In this document: one piece after another, positions 52,805-63,636 of the stretch
Layout: every line of letters begins with the position of its first letter
Position numbering within the stretch: position 1 is the stretch's first letter
Assembly (NCBI RefSeq): GCF_001742165.1
Contig: NZ_CP016442.1
Location: forward strand, 1,116,001-1,180,000
Source: Burkholderia stabilis
Lineage (GTDB): Bacteria; Pseudomonadota; Gammaproteobacteria; Burkholderiales; Burkholderiaceae
DNA length: 64,000 bases
Direction: 5' to 3'
Notes under the pieces: generated by a model
The model's database searches: none
Seen by the model: the letters and a program-made list of their open reading frames with translations, nothing else
Told to the model about the DNA's origin: nothing
Translations under genes and position numbers: made by a program

Positions 52805-55129
52805 TCAACCCGCCTGCGGCTTCGCGAGCTGATCGGCGACCGGCAGGCTGCGGATGCGCGTGCCCGTCGCCGCGAAGATTGCATTGGTCAGCGCCGGCGC
52901 GACGGGCGGCAGGCCCGGCTCGCCGACTCCGCCGAGCGGCGTCGTATAGTCGTCCGGTGCGACGAGATGCACGCGGATTTCACGCGGCGCCTCGTTCATT
53001 CTCAGCACCTGGAAGCCATTGAAGTTGCTCTGTTCCGGATGGCCGTCCTTGAACGTGATTTCGCCGTGCAGCGCGATGCCGAGCCCCATCACCACCGCGC
53101 CCTCCAGCTGCGAGCGCACGCGCTCCGGGTTGACCTGCGGCCCGCAGTCGATCGCGATGTCGACGCGCGGCACCGTGATCCTGCCGTCCGCGCCGACCTG
53201 CACCTCGCACACGGCTGCCGTATACGACACGAAACTGCGATGCGCCGCAATCCCGAGCCCGTGCCCCTTCGGCAGCTTGCGTCCCCAGCCGGCTTCGCGC
53301 GCAACCGTCTCGACCACGCGCCGCAAGCGCCCGGTATCGACCGGATACAGCGCCGGATCTTCGCCGTAATTCACGTTCTTCACCGTGATATGCGGCTCGA
53401 AACGCCGAGCGGGCCCGATCAGGTCGAGCAGGAAATCCTTCGGGTCGCGGCCGGCCGCGTGCGCCAGCTCCGACACGAAGCTCTGGATGCCGAACGCGTG
53501 CGGGATGTTGTAGACCGAGCGGAACCAGCCGATCCGCGTGTGCGCTTCCGCGGCCGGATTCTCGATCCGCACGTTCGGGATCGCGAACGGCAGATCCGCG
53601 ATTCCTTGCGCGAGCTCGCCCGGCTGCTCGTGCACGATGCCCGCCTTGAACGTCGACTGGATCGACGGCGCGACCGTGCGATGCTGCCACGCGATGACTT
53701 TGCCCGACGCATCGATCCCGCCTTCGAACGCTTCGAGCGACACCGCGTGGAAATAGTCGTGTGCGATGTCGTCCTCGCGCGTGAACGTCAGCTTGACGGG
53801 CGCGCCGACCGCCTTCGACAGCAGCGCCGCTTCCACCACGTAGTCGGGCTTCGACTTGCGGCCGAAGCCGCCGCCGAGCAGCGTCACGTTGACCGTCACG
53901 CGCTCCGCCGGCAATCCGAGCGCCTTCGCGATCTCATCGCGCGTGGTCTGCGGCGCCTGCGTGCAGGTCCACACTTCGCAGCGGCCGTCGGCCACGCGCG
54001 CGACGGCCGCGGGCGGCTCCATCGTCGCGTGCGCGAGGTGCGGAATGTAGTACATCGCACGCACGCGCTTCGCCGCGCCGGCGAGCGCCGCGGCCGCGTC
54101 GCCGTCGTTGCGGATCACGTCGCCCGGCTGCGCGGCGGCCGCTTCGAGCGTCTTGCGATACGCGGCCGAATCGTAGTTCGCGTTCGGCCCGTGTTTCCAG
54201 TCGATCTTCAACTGCGCGCGCGCCTGGATGGCCGTCCACGTATCGCGCGCGACGACAGCCACACCGCCGAGCGGCTGGAAGCCGGACGGCAGCGGCGTCG
54301 ACGCAAGCTGCACGACCTTGACGACGCCCGGCAGCTTCTCCGCCGCCGACGCGTCGAACGACGCCACCGTGTCGCCGTAGACGGGCGGGCGCGCGACGAC
54401 CGCGTACAGCATGCCGTCGAGCCGCGTGTCGATCCCGTAGTGCGCGCGGCCGCCGACGATGTCGCGTCCGTCGATCAGCGCCGTTTCGCCCTTGCCGATA
54501 TAGCGGAATTCCGCCGGCGCTTTCAGCGCCACGGTTGCCGGGTCCGGCACTGGCAATGCGGCCGCTTTCGCCGCGAGCTCGCCGAAGCCGAGCTTGCGCC
54601 CGCTCTTCGTATCGACGACCTCGTGCACCGTCGCCTTGACCTGACCCGCGTCGACGCCCCACGCCGTGGCGGCAGCCTGCTCGAGCATCGTGCGCGCGGC
54701 CGCACCCGCGCGGCGCAGCGCGGCGAAGCTCTGCCGCAGGCTGCGCGACCCGTCGGTGTTCTGGTTGCCGTAGCGCGGCTCGTCGCCGACGGCCTGTGCG
54801 ACCTTCACGCGCGCCCAGTCCGCGCCCAGTTCGTCGGCGACCACAAGCGCGACGCTGGTGCGCACGCCCTGCCCCATCTCCGAGCGGATGCAGGTCACGG
54901 TGACGGTGCCGTCCGGTGCGATCGCCACGAACAGGTGCGGATCGTCGCGCAACCCGTGCGGCATCCCCGCGCCGCCGTACTGCGGATTCGCGCTGACCGG
55001 CGGCTGCACCGGCACCGCCGCGCGCGCGAGCGACGGCACGCCGAATGCAAGCAGCAGCCCGCCGGATGCGAAGCCGAGCAGCAACGCGCGGCGGCTTTCG
55101 TTGTGGACGGAGAGTTCGGGCGCGCTCAT
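52805..55129 (-). CDS. Isoquinoline 1-oxidoreductase-type molybdopterin subunit (IorB-like)
   Basis: A 774-residue molybdenum hydroxylase large subunit of the xanthine-oxidase family. The N-terminus [19 protein letters not shown] resembles a Tat signal. Molybdopterin-binding regions include [29 protein letters not shown] and [18 protein letters not shown], the last holding the active-site Glu. These enzymes hydroxylate N-heterocycles or oxidise aldehydes, passing electrons via iron-sulfur clusters of the small subunit. Its ATG overlaps the stop of the small-subunit gene (ATGA). No FAD subunit is present, as usual for Ior-type enzymes. Confidence 0.92.
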   Translation of the reverse strand: MSAPELSVHNESRRALLLGFASGGLLLAFGVPSLARAAVPVQPPVSANPQYGGAGMPHGLRDDPHLFVAIAPDGTVTVTCIRSEMGQGVRTSVALVVADELGADWARVKVAQAVGDEPRYGNQNTDGSRSLRQSFAALRRAGAAARTMLEQAAATAWGVDAGQVKATVHEVVDTKSGRKLGFGELAAKAAALPVPDPATVALKAPAEFRYIGKGETALIDGRDIVGGRAHYGIDTRLDGMLYAVVARPPVYGDTVASFDASAAEKLPGVVKVVQLASTPLPSGFQPLGGVAVVARDTWTAIQARAQLKIDWKHGPNANYDSAAYRKTLEAAAAQPGDVIRNDGDAAAALAGAAKRVRAMYYIPHLAHATMEPPAAVARVADGRCEVWTCTQAPQTTRDEIAKALGLPAERVTVNVTLLGGGFGRKSKPDYVVEAALLSKAVGAPVKLTFTREDDIAHDYFHAVSLEAFEGGIDASGKVIAWQHRTVAPSIQSTFKAGIVHEQPGELAQGIADLPFAIPNVRIENPAAEAHTRIGWFRSVYNIPHAFGIQSFVSELAHAAGRDPKDFLLDLIGPARRFEPHITVKNVNYGEDPALYPVDTGRLRRVVETVAREAGWGRKLPKGHGLGIAAHRSFVSYTAAVCEVQVGADGRITVPRVDIAIDCGPQVNPERVRSQLEGAVVMGLGIALHGEITFKDGHPEQSNFNGFQVLRMNEAPREIRVHLVAPDDYTTPLGGVGEPGLPPVAPALTNAIFAATGTRIRSLPVADQLAKPQAG

Positions 55130-55587
55130 GCGGCACCTCCGCGGCGCACCGCCAGCCGGATCGCCGCGCGAATGCGCGTGTAGGTGCCGCAGCGGCAGAT
55201 GTTGCCGGACATCGCATCGTCGATGTCGGTGTCGGTTGGATGGGGATTCGTCTTCAGCAGCGACGCGGCCTGCATGATCTGCCCGGACTGGCAGTAGCCG
55301 CACTGCGCGACGTTCAGCTCCTGCCATGCCTGCTGCAGCGGATGGGTCAGGTCCGTCGACAATCCTTCGATCGTCGTCACGCGCTTGCCGGAAGCGGCCG
55401 CGACCGGCGTGATGCACGACCGGATCGCAACGCCGTCGAGATGCACGGTGCACGCGCCGCACAGCGCCATGCCGCAACCGAACTTGGTGCCGGTGTGGCC
55501 AAGGACATCGCGCAGATACCAGAGCAACGGCATGTCGGGATTGCCGTCGAAGTGCTGCTCGCTACCGTTGACGGTCAGCGTGATCAT
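55126..55587 (-). CDS. 2Fe-2S subunit of isoquinoline 1-oxidoreductase-type enzyme (IorA-like)
   Basis: A 153-residue iron-sulfur protein with a plant-type ferredoxin cluster ([22 protein letters not shown], spanning about 37-58) and a second cluster in the helical domain ([10 protein letters not shown] ... [12 protein letters not shown]). It carries electrons from the molybdenum site of IorB. GGAGGTGAACG lies directly before the ATG, a strong binding site. It is the first gene of the iorA-iorB operon. Confidence 0.94.
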   Translation of the reverse strand: MITLTVNGSEQHFDGNPDMPLLWYLRDVLGHTGTKFGCGMALCGACTVHLDGVAIRSCITPVAAASGKRVTTIEGLSTDLTHPLQQAWQELNVAQCGYCQSGQIMQAASLLKTNPHPTDTDIDDAMSGNICRCGTYTRIRAAIRLAVRRGGAA

Positions 55588-56334
55588 CGTTCACCTCCTG
55601 GTTGCGACGCCCGCGCAGACAGGCATCGAGTGGGGATTCGAACGGCGCGACGCGCATTCCGGACAACCAGGCAGGCGTGGCGCCGTTTCGTGGACCGTGT
55701 CGCCTGCAGACACGATCGGGCAGATGCTGCACACGATGCTGTCGTCCGGTTTCCGTGCACCCGCTCCACGACATTCCGGTCAACCGCTCGCCCGCATGGA
55801 TCGCCGATCGCATTATCGAACCATTTCGGATTCGTCGTCTGATTGGCCCGGTTCAGGCGCTTTCGGGTAATCGGGGCAGGAAGGCCGGCCGGATCAGCTT
55901 CGGTGTCGATTGCAGGCGCCGGGGCTGCCTGTCGATCGCATAACACGCGTTCACGGCTCGCCAGGATCGGACACCCAGCGGGAAGATGCGAAACGGGCAT
56001 TCACCGGCGAAACATCGCGCGACATGCGGCCGGGAAACCGGCATTCGGCGAACGCACTTTTGAATGGAGCGGGAATTCGCGCCGGCGCGCGACGATGTTG
56101 CGCGCGACCACGCATGACGCGATCACGCGCGAAACTTGCCCGCGCGACGGGATCGCACACGCGCAAATGTCCGGCCGGCCTCCCGGCCGGACCGGATCCT
56201 CGCAAAACCGCACCGAACGGCGCGGCCGCTACGGCGTCATCGCGCTCACCGCGACCTCAACGCCTGCAGCCCCAGCGTCAGCGCGTTGTACGGCATCTCC
56301 GCGGCGCCCATCGAGAAGCTCGTCGTCTTCGCGG
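55588..56334. other. Non-coding interval between the Ior-type operon and the epimerase gene
   Basis: About 750 bp. Open frames on both strands have no coherent composition or recognised domain. It probably holds the promoter of iorA and the 3' region of the epimerase gene. I see no RNA gene or repeat in it. Confidence 0.45.
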
Positions 56335-57462
56335 TCACCCCGACGTACGCATCAGCGCGTGAACGATCCGCTCGCTGGCATGGCCGTCGCCGTACGGATT
56401 GCTCGCATGCGCCATCTCCTCGTATGCGCTGTCGCTGTCGAACAGCCGCGACGCCTCCCGGACGATCCGCTCCCGATCGGTGCCGACGAGCCGCGCGGTG
56501 CCGGCCTGAATCGCTTCGGGTCGCTCGGTCGTGTCGCGCGTGACGAGCACCGGTTTGCCGAGCGCCGGCCCTTCTTCCTGGATACCGCCGGAATCGGTGA
56601 TGATGAAATGCGCGCGCGACATCAGGAATACGAACGACAGATACTCCTGAGGCTCGATCAGGTAAATGTTCGGCACCGCGCCGAGCATTGCGCGCGCCGG
56701 CTCGCGCACGTTCGGATTCATGTGCAGCGGATAGACGAACTGCGCATCGCGATAGCGGTTCGCGAGCGCGCACAGCGCCTCGCAGAAATGCCGGAACGGC
56801 TCGCCGAAGCTCTCGCGGCGATGGCCGGTGATCAACACGGCGCGGCGCGACGGATCGAGAAACGGGAAATTCGCGGCCACCTTTTCCGTGAGCGCGGAGG
56901 TGTGATCCAGCATGCGCTTGACCTCGTGCAACGCATCGATCACGGTATTGCCTGTCAGCACGACCGCGCCCCCCGGAACACCCTCGCTGAGCAGGTTGTC
57001 GCGCGCCTTCCCGGTCGGCGCGAAATGCCACGACGACACCGCATCGGTCACGCGGCGATTCAGTTCCTCCGGCCACGGCGACCAGATATCGCCGCTGCGC
57101 AACCCGGCCTCCACGTGCCCGACCGGCAGGTAACGGTAGAACGCCGCGAGACTGACCGCGAGCGTGGTCGTCGTATCGCCGTGCACCAGTACGACGTCCG
57201 GGCACAATTCGTCGAAGACCACGCCGATCTCCCGAAGAATGCCGGTCGTCACGTCGGTCAGCGTCTGACCTTGCCGCATCAGGTCGAGATCGTAGTCGGG
57301 CTTGATGTCGAACAGCGTCAGCACCTGGTCGAGCATTTCCCGATGCTGCGCGGTCACGCACACCCTGGCGTCGACATCCGGGTGCGCCTTCAGCGCGCGC
57401 ACCAGCGGCGCCATCTTGATGGCCTCGGGCCGCGTCCCGAACACAAGCAAGATCTTCTTCAT
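56335..57462 (-). CDS. wecB: UDP-N-acetylglucosamine 2-epimerase (non-hydrolysing)
   Basis: A 375-residue GT-B-fold epimerase with the family start [51 protein letters not shown] and [19 protein letters not shown]. It interconverts UDP-GlcNAc and UDP-ManNAc, supplying ManNAc for surface polysaccharide. Length equals that of WecB/MnaA. It is divergent from an exported alpha-barrel protein and glmS across a long non-coding gap. Glycosyltransferases are not in the window. Confidence 0.94.
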   Translation of the reverse strand: MKKILLVFGTRPEAIKMAPLVRALKAHPDVDARVCVTAQHREMLDQVLTLFDIKPDYDLDLMRQGQTLTDVTTGILREIGVVFDELCPDVVLVHGDTTTTLAVSLAAFYRYLPVGHVEAGLRSGDIWSPWPEELNRRVTDAVSSWHFAPTGKARDNLLSEGVPGGAVVLTGNTVIDALHEVKRMLDHTSALTEKVAANFPFLDPSRRAVLITGHRRESFGEPFRHFCEALCALANRYRDAQFVYPLHMNPNVREPARAMLGAVPNIYLIEPQEYLSFVFLMSRAHFIITDSGGIQEEGPALGKPVLVTRDTTERPEAIQAGTARLVGTDRERIVREASRLFDSDSAYEEMAHASNPYGDGHASERIVHALMRTSG

Positions 57463-58788
57463 CGTTATCCTCGTTTAGCCTCCTTGCACCGAACGGCCCC
57501 TTACACGGCGCAAAGCATGTAGTCAGGCGGCGCCTCCCGTACTCGCGCGCGATCCACACGTAGATGTGTCGCGGGGCGAGCGCGCCGTCCTGTCCGCGCG
57601 GTCTACGCCACGCGAATCGTCTTACCACCAGCGTCCCGTTGCACTGATCAGTCAAGTCATGAGTCGTTCCTCGTAGTGTCGAGCGTCACGCTTGTTCGTC
57701 ACGTCACCTCCACTACAGCAATATTCAAACCACCCGCCCTGCGGCCGGGCTCGATTCGCGCAGCGCACGCGGCTCACGTGCGGACGTTTCGGAATGTTTC
57801 ACAACTGCTACGGGCATCGCACCGCCTCGCAAGCGCGATACGGACAAACATCCGGTCATGTGCGCGATCCGTCCGACCGCGTCGTCCGATGAATGGCGCA
57901 ATCATGTCCAGCGCCGATTGCGGAGCGCGACTCGCCCATCTTCAGATGGCGCTTTGCGTCGTCTCGATTCGCAACTTTTGTCTGTGCAGTACGCGGCACT
58001 CGATCGACGTCCGGCCGGAGTCTCACACGAAGGGTTTCCCCGACACGCCACGGTGATTGCGTCACATGAATCGACGGGTCCGGAAATGTTGCGAATGTGT
58101 AACGCAGATCCCGAACGAGGTCGTTGTATCGGAGTCCCGTTCATTCGTCGTATGCGATCACCGGAACCGTCCCGGTTCCAATAACGATGCGCACGCAACC
58201 ACTTTCGCACGATGCGCCAACCACCCCGAGCCTCGTCCCGCAAGGCGGCACGTGTTCGGCAGACGAATCGCTCGCCGCATGACGCGTGCCGGCCGTGGCG
58301 CCGGCCGCACGCGATCGGGCCGCTTGCGAACCGGCTGATTCGCCGATGAATCAAAACATGCCGCCACCGCCCGGCACGCATGCTCGGCCCGCTCCCCGGC
58401 CCTTGCCGCACGGGGCATCGCGGCCGATGGCTCACGCCTTGCTTAATGCCAAAGAGGCGTGTCCCGACGCACTCGCACGTCAGCAGACAGACGGGGCGCC
58501 CAAGCAACGAAGCCGGGAGGCGACGCGATCCGTCCGCCTGGGACGAAAGCCAGCCGCTGCAGCGTGACGAACGCGCCGCCGCTTCCCGTCGACATCCGCG
58601 CGATCCGCGGGCCGCGTTCACCGCTCATGCGACGAACCGGCTTGCGGTCGCGCGTAACGGCACCAGCCTCAAGTCCACCCGCATCCAGGTGCACTGAGCC
58701 ATACAGTCGACACGCTCGCCGGACGCGACGCGGCCAACGCCGCATCCGGCGACGATTGCGAAGGACCACCGCGCAGGAGCCCCCGATC
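57463..58788. other. Long non-coding divergent region upstream of wecB and the amino-sugar genes
   Basis: About 1.3 kb without a supported gene. Open frames are short or of implausible composition (rich in Arg, Cys and Ser). A sigma54-like promoter motif occurs at 58428-58443. Long upstream regions are typical of regulated exopolysaccharide loci. Confidence 0.5.
58428..58443 (+). promoter_or_regulatory. Candidate sigma54 (-24/-12) promoter
   Basis: TGGCTCACGCCTTGCT matches TGGCACG-N4-TTGCW at all but two positions, with GG and GC correctly spaced. It points towards the gene at 58824 and glmS. Confidence 0.5.
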
Positions 58789-58823
58789 ATGAACCGGCCC
58801 GCGCTTTTCCCGGCCGCACGCGC

Positions 58824-59882
58824 ATGCGCGGCGGCCGCCCCCGGCTGCGCCGCCTGTGGCGCGTCGCCTGTTGTACCGTCACGTGCGGCTTCGCGCTGCA
58901 CGCGAGCGCTGCGGAGCTCCAGCTCAACGACTTGTACCAACGCCCCGACGGGGCGATCACCGTGCGCCTGAACGGCGCCGGCATCGATCCGTATTTCGCG
59001 GCAAAGGCGCTGCTCGCCGCCGCCGACGCCCAACTCGACGCGCATCAGGCCGCGCTCGCGTGGATCGCATGGTTGTTGCCGCGCCAGCGTCCGGATGGCA
59101 GCTTCGATTGCTTCTGTGTGAAGAACGGCCGGTACCGCGCATGCGCCGAAGCCGACGCCGATGACGCGATGATGGCGACCTGGATCGAACTGCTCGTCCG
59201 CTTCGCGCCCCCCAATGGCTTGCCCGCCGCATGGGAACTCAGCCTGAACCGCGCGGGCAAGCATCTGGACACGCTGCTCGACAAGCTTGCCGGCGTCTAT
59301 CAGATCTCGTCGTCGCAGCACGTCGCGCTGCTGATGGACAACGTCGAGGTACACAGCGCATTCCAGGCGCTTGCGGCGTACTACGTCCGGCGCGCCGACT
59401 ACGCGCATGCGGGCCCGTGGAGCCAGCGTGCCGACCGGCTCGCATCGGCGATCCTGAAGGTGTTCTGGCGCGGCGCGCAATCCGGCTTCCGCGCCAGCAC
59501 GCAGCACATCAGCGACACGAGCTTTTATCCGGCGAAAGTCGCGCAGATTTTCCCGCTCCTGTCCGGCATTCAGGTACCCGAACAATCGAACGAGACGATC
59601 TATGCGCAATGGATGCGGAAATACGGCAAGACCTGGCTGCAACTGGCCGGCACCGATTACCCGTGGGGCTTGATCGCGCTGATCGCGTTCAAGATGAACG
59701 ACTGGAACACGGTTGCCTGCTGGCACGCGCGATCCGGTCCATATCGCCACGGCACGCACTGGAACGTACTGGAGGAATCGCTTTATCTGGCATTCGAAAG
59801 CCGGATGACCGATCCCGTCGCGCCCGCTCGATGCGGATTCACGACGGCGGCAACAACGGCAACGGCAACCGCATCGCGCTGA
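58824..59882 (+). CDS. Exported alpha/alpha-barrel-type protein of unknown function in an amino-sugar locus
   Basis: A 352-residue protein with an Arg-rich N-terminus and signal-like core ending [10 protein letters not shown]. The mature part consists of repeated helical hairpins ([36 protein letters not shown], then [17 protein letters not shown]), suggesting an (alpha/alpha)6 toroid as in polysaccharide-active hydrolases; no catalytic residues are assigned. The ATG at 58824 has no good ribosome binding site, whereas an ATG at 58789 with AGGAG upstream opens a different frame, so a frameshift or mis-set start is possible. It is 49 bp upstream of glmS on the same strand. Confidence 0.65.
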   Translation: MRGGRPRLRRLWRVACCTVTCGFALHASAAELQLNDLYQRPDGAITVRLNGAGIDPYFAAKALLAAADAQLDAHQAALAWIAWLLPRQRPDGSFDCFCVKNGRYRACAEADADDAMMATWIELLVRFAPPNGLPAAWELSLNRAGKHLDTLLDKLAGVYQISSSQHVALLMDNVEVHSAFQALAAYYVRRADYAHAGPWSQRADRLASAILKVFWRGAQSGFRASTQHISDTSFYPAKVAQIFPLLSGIQVPEQSNETIYAQWMRKYGKTWLQLAGTDYPWGLIALIAFKMNDWNTVACWHARSGPYRHGTHWNVLEESLYLAFESRMTDPVAPARCGFTTAATTATATASR

Positions 59883-59931
59883 CGCAACGGCGCACGCGGT
59901 CCATGACGATCAACAGGGAAGGAGACGGGTC

Positions 59932-61749
59932 ATGTGTGGCATCGTCGGCGCGGTCGCGCAACGGGATATCGTCCCGATTCTGATTGAAGGTTTGCGCCGC
60001 CTCGAGTATCGCGGCTACGATTCGTGCGGGGTGGCGACGGTGGTTGACGGCCAGGCGCGACGCGAGCGCAGCGTGTCGCGCGTCGCCGATCTCGACGCAC
60101 ACGTGCGCAGCACCGGCCTGACCGGCAGCACCGGCATCGCGCACACTCGCTGGGCGACGCATGGCGCACCGGCAACCTGCAACGCACATCCGATCTTTTC
60201 GCGCGACGAAATCGCGCTCGTGCACAACGGCATCATCGAGAACCACGAAACGTTGCGCAAGCAACTTTCCGACGAGCACTACGAATTCGACGGCCAGACC
60301 GACACCGAAGTCGTCGCCCACCTGATCCACAGCAAGTACCGAGGCGACCTGCTCTCCGCCGTGCGCGATGCGACGTCGCAGCTTCACGGCGCCTACGCGA
60401 TCGCGGTATTCAGCAAACACGAGCCGCAGCGGCTGATCGGCGCGCGGGCCGGCTCGCCGCTCGTGGTCGGCGTGAAGGATGGCGAATGCTTCCTCGCGTC
60501 CGATGCGCTCGCGCTCGCCGGTATCACCGACCGCTTCATCTTCCTCGAGGAAGGCGACATCGTCGAGCTGACGGTGGGCGGCGTGCGGGTGCTCGATCGC
60601 AGCGGTGCGCCGGTCGAGCGTGCGATACAGACCGTGTCCTCCGCGCAAGGTGTCGTAGAACTCGGACCGTACCGGCACTTCATGCAGAAGGAGATTTTCG
60701 AACAGCCGCAAGCCGTGGCCGCGACCATTCCCGATGCGGGGCTGTTCGACCCGGCCATATTCGGACCCGATGCGGCGCGGGCGTTCGAACAGATCGACAA
60801 CGTGCTGATACTCGCGTGCGGTACGAGTCACTACTCCGGCCTGACCGCCCGCCGCTGGCTCGAAACGATCGCACGCGTGCCCGCGCAGGTCGAGATCGCG
60901 AGCGAGTACCGTTACAGCGACGCGCTCGCGCTGCCGAATACGCTGGTGGTCAGCGTGTCGCAATCCGGCGAGACCGCCGACACGCTCGCCGCGCTCAAGT
61001 ACGCGCAAGCGCTCGGTCACATCGACACGCTGGCGATCTGCAACGTGCCGACCAGCGCGATGATGCGGCAGACCGGCCTGCGGTTCCTGACGCGGGCCGG
61101 CCCGGAAATCGGCGTCGCGTCGACCAAGGCGTTCACGACGCAACTCGTCGCGCTGTTCATTCTTGCCGTCACGCTCGGACGGCTGCGCGGTTATGTCGAC
61201 GATGCGCAACTCGCGCGCTACACGACGCAGTTGCGGCGGCTGCCCGGTGCGCTCGACGACGTGCTCTCACTGGAGCCGCAAATCGAACGCTGGGCGGCGG
61301 AATTCGCGCAGCACGAGAATGCGCTGTTTCTCGGGCGCGGGCTGCACTACCCGATCGCGCTCGAAGGTGCGCTGAAGCTGAAGGAGATTTCGTATATCCA
61401 CGCGGAAGCGTATCCCGCGGGCGAGCTCAAGCACGGACCGCTGGCGCTCGTGACCCACACGATGCCGGTCGCGACGATCGCACCGAACGATTCGTTGCTT
61501 GAGAAGCTGAAGTCGAACATGCAGGAAGTGCGTGCGCGCGGCGGGCAGCTTTATGTGTTCGCCGATGCCGATACGCGGATCGACAATAGCGAAGGCGTGT
61601 CGGTGCTGCGGATGCCGGATTACTACGGGCTGTTGTCGCCGATCCTGCATGTGGTGCCGTTGCAGTTGCTCGCGTATCACGCAGCTTGTTTGCGTGGCGC
61701 GGATATCGACAAGCCGAGGAATCTGGCGAAATCGGTGACGGTGGAGTGA
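59932..61749 (+). CDS. glmS: Glutamine-fructose-6-phosphate aminotransferase (isomerising)
   Basis: A 605-residue enzyme. The N-terminal class II amidotransferase domain starts [10 protein letters not shown] with catalytic Cys2 and contains RWATHGAPA. Two SIS domains follow ([54 protein letters not shown]), and the sequence ends in the conserved KSVTVE. It makes glucosamine-6-phosphate from fructose-6-phosphate and glutamine, the first step to UDP-GlcNAc. A ggaaggagac binding site precedes the ATG. Its place beside the epimerase and an exported protein, not beside glmU, suggests an additional copy serving a polysaccharide. Confidence 0.96.
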   Translation: MCGIVGAVAQRDIVPILIEGLRRLEYRGYDSCGVATVVDGQARRERSVSRVADLDAHVRSTGLTGSTGIAHTRWATHGAPATCNAHPIFSRDEIALVHNGIIENHETLRKQLSDEHYEFDGQTDTEVVAHLIHSKYRGDLLSAVRDATSQLHGAYAIAVFSKHEPQRLIGARAGSPLVVGVKDGECFLASDALALAGITDRFIFLEEGDIVELTVGGVRVLDRSGAPVERAIQTVSSAQGVVELGPYRHFMQKEIFEQPQAVAATIPDAGLFDPAIFGPDAARAFEQIDNVLILACGTSHYSGLTARRWLETIARVPAQVEIASEYRYSDALALPNTLVVSVSQSGETADTLAALKYAQALGHIDTLAICNVPTSAMMRQTGLRFLTRAGPEIGVASTKAFTTQLVALFILAVTLGRLRGYVDDAQLARYTTQLRRLPGALDDVLSLEPQIERWAAEFAQHENALFLGRGLHYPIALEGALKLKEISYIHAEAYPAGELKHGPLALVTHTMPVATIAPNDSLLEKLKSNMQEVRARGGQLYVFADADTRIDNSEGVSVLRMPDYYGLLSPILHVVPLQLLAYHAACLRGADIDKPRNLAKSVTVE

Positions 61750-61830
61750 TGGGTTCGGGTAACGCGCGGGATAGTCGGAGAAGGTCTTGACATGCGAGGA
61801 TTGGCTCGCCCTGCACGACTCGATCAAGTG

Positions 61831-61858
61831 GCCTACGGTCTGAAAGAAGGCCGTAGGC
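61831..61858. repeat. Inverted repeat between convergent genes
   Basis: Stem gcctacgg (61831-61838) with ccgtaggc (61851-61858) around 12 bases, between glmS and the convergent small gene. There is no T-run on either strand, so it is not a typical terminator. Confidence 0.45.
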
Positions 61859-61885
61859 TGCGGTATTGATCGACATCCCGCACCC

Positions 61886-62200
61886 TCAATGGCTTGACGT
61901 TCCCCTGCTGCGCCAAGCCTTCACTGCTTCCATGACCTTCTCGCCGAGCTCCCGATCGCGGTTGCGCTCCTTGTACGGAGACAAGCTCCGCTCGACGATA
62001 GGCACACTGTTGTGGATGTCCTGCGCCAACCAATTCAGGAAGAGCCGCCCCTGCTCCTTGAAGCGGCGACGCTCGTCTTCGTTGAGTTCGATAAGCCACG
62101 AGTAGCCGAATGCGCCGTGGTCGCAAGCGGCATCGAAATACAAGATGTCGCCTTCTTCGAGCAGGAACCAGACGGGGGGAGCGTGATCCACGACCTTCAT
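61886..62200 (-). CDS. Small protein of unknown function
   Basis: A 104-residue soluble protein starting MKVVDHAPPVWFLLEEGDIL, rich in charged residues, with no signal peptide. The ATG at 62200 is preceded by GAGG at a suitable distance. The pattern (acidic N-terminal half with aromatic residues, basic C-terminal helix) is reminiscent of immunity or adaptor proteins in polymorphic-toxin regions, but I recognise no family. It is convergent with glmS and divergent from the exported protein at 62495. Its base composition is less GC-biased than the genes to the left. Confidence 0.7.
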   Translation of the reverse strand: MKVVDHAPPVWFLLEEGDILYFDAACDHGAFGYSWLIELNEDERRRFKEQGRLFLNWLAQDIHNSVPIVERSLSPYKERNRDRELGEKVMEAVKAWRSRGTSSH

Positions 62201-62494
62201 GCGATGTCACCTCGATGCGGGCAGGTTCGGCGGCACCCCGAACAATCCCGCCCGTGAACGATGTTTTGCTTCCCGGCGCCGGCAGAAGCGCGTGCAGTTT
62301 TGTCCAAGCCGGGCAAAGGCTTTGAGTCCGAGCGACCGTTTTCGCGCAGAATCGTACATCGCTTTACGCTGCTGATCGGGTCGGCGATGCCTCCCAAACC
62401 ATTGGTGTTACCCTGCCGCATGAGTTGGGCGACCGCACCTTTCGGGCACGGTTTGCAGCATGGATCGAGTGATCCTGATTGACATGGAGTTGCA

Positions 62495-63187
62495 ATGGCT
62501 ATGGTTCGTTCCGGTATCGTCGGGGTCGCCCTGGCATTACTGATCAGCGGGGTCAATGCGGCGATCGATAGCGATCAGACGGCTATCTCCGCGGCGCAGG
62601 CCGCCGACATGATTATCGCCGTCGTCGTGAAAGGCGATGAAGCGAGCGTGCGCCCGCTGAGCATCTATTGGAAGGATTCCAACGGTCAGCCGCTCGATTT
62701 CTCCGACGCTCCCTATGTCGGCGACAGTCTCACTAAAGCACTGACGCACAATCTGCTGAGGCATTTCAGTTCGGATGATGAGCCCGATCACGCCCGGAAA
62801 GAGCAGGCTGTCGCTACGTTTGCCCATGCGGTTGCTTCAGCGGTCCGTCGCTCGGCATGCCACACCACCGGGGGCACGGTGACGCCCTATGCCGAACCCC
62901 ATCTCGGAGCGTCGGCAACGGTCACCTATGAATGTCTCGTCCCTGACGCCGCGAAGGTAATCCTGCCGCTCGACTTCCCGAACGACAGCAGCATTACGGT
63001 GGACCAGTTGATCCAGGAGGCCACCGCTCTCGATGCCGCACCGGCGGAAAAGCGGATCTCCGCGACCATGAAACTGCAAACGACAGCCGACGGGAAAACC
63101 TGGGGCTCCCCCGCGATGGGCGGGGTCCTGGCGACCGTCCTTGACGGAATCGCCGGCGCTCTCGCGCCGGGATCCAAACACCCATAA
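62495..63187 (+). CDS. Exported protein of unknown function
   Basis: A 230-residue protein with a clear signal peptide (MVRSGIVGVALALLISGVNA) and a soluble mature part with two Cys likely to pair (RSACHTT, TYECLVP). There are no membrane segments or recognised catalytic motifs. GGAG lies five bases before the ATG at 62495. It is followed 25 bp later by an Imm1-type gene on the same strand, so the two may be one transcript. Composition differs from the core genes to the left, suggesting accessory DNA. Confidence 0.65.
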   Translation: MAMVRSGIVGVALALLISGVNAAIDSDQTAISAAQAADMIIAVVVKGDEASVRPLSIYWKDSNGQPLDFSDAPYVGDSLTKALTHNLLRHFSSDDEPDHARKEQAVATFAHAVASAVRRSACHTTGGTVTPYAEPHLGASATVTYECLVPDAAKVILPLDFPNDSSITVDQLIQEATALDAAPAEKRISATMKLQTTADGKTWGSPAMGGVLATVLDGIAGALAPGSKHP

Positions 63188-63212
63188 CGCGACTGTTCGC
63201 AGCGTGCCCACG

Positions 63213-63590
63213 ATGACCGTGTCGATCTCGTTCAATGGCTGTACGGAAAGCATCGTCTCGCTGAAGGAACTGGGCGAGGCGTTGAACCGTTTTGATGAAG
63301 TGCCGCAGTTTGAGCTTTGGGTGTCAGCCGCAGATGGACCCAGCATGTGCATGCTGCGCAACTGCGAGCACGCGTGGCTCATGTACCTGCGTCATGAGGG
63401 TGACAGTGGCTTTACCTCGATCGGTAAGGCAGGCCAGCCCGGCAACGAAGAATACACGTTGAGCAACGGTCAAAAAGACGAGTACCCGGTGGCGTGGTGC
63501 ATTCAGGTGGAACAGTGCTACAAGGCCATCGCAGACTTCTATGTAAATGACGGCGCGCGACCGGAATGGATCGACTGGCTGGAGAGCTAG
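63213..63590 (+). CDS. Imm1-family immunity protein (orphan)
   Basis: A 125-residue protein whose C-terminal part (EYPVAWCIQVEQCYKAIADF, then YVNDGARPEWIDWLES) matches the Imm1 pattern of immunity proteins for polymorphic or contact-dependent toxins. The start at 63213 (MTVSISFNGC) is the first sensible ATG after the upstream stop. No cognate toxin gene is visible in the window; the only partner on the transcript is an exported unknown. It may protect against toxins of related strains or be left from a locus disrupted by the adjacent insertion sequence. Confidence 0.78.
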   Translation: MTVSISFNGCTESIVSLKELGEALNRFDEVPQFELWVSAADGPSMCMLRNCEHAWLMYLRHEGDSGFTSIGKAGQPGNEEYTLSNGQKDEYPVAWCIQVEQCYKAIADFYVNDGARPEWIDWLES

Positions 63591-63606
63591 TCGTGGGGTG
63601 TGGGCT

Positions 63607-63626
63607 CAACCTTCCACCGAAGGTTG
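63607..63626 (+). terminator. Hairpin after the immunity gene
   Basis: A 7-bp stem (63607-63613 with 63620-63626) around a six-base loop lies 16 bp past the stop codon. It lacks a T-run, so termination is plausible but weak. Confidence 0.4.
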
Positions 63627-63636
63627 GGCAGACGAA

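Noticed and set aside
52214..55183. 989-codon open frame opposite the IorB-like gene
   Set aside because: Shadow of a well-supported molybdenum hydroxylase subunit.
57902..58621. 239-codon minus-strand frame in the long gap upstream of wecB
   Set aside because: No signal peptide, domain or ribosome binding site; the residue mix (many Arg, Cys, Ser) is not protein-like.
61831..61858. Bidirectional terminator between glmS and the convergent gene
   Set aside because: The hairpin is clear but has no T-run on either strand, so it is kept only as an inverted repeat.
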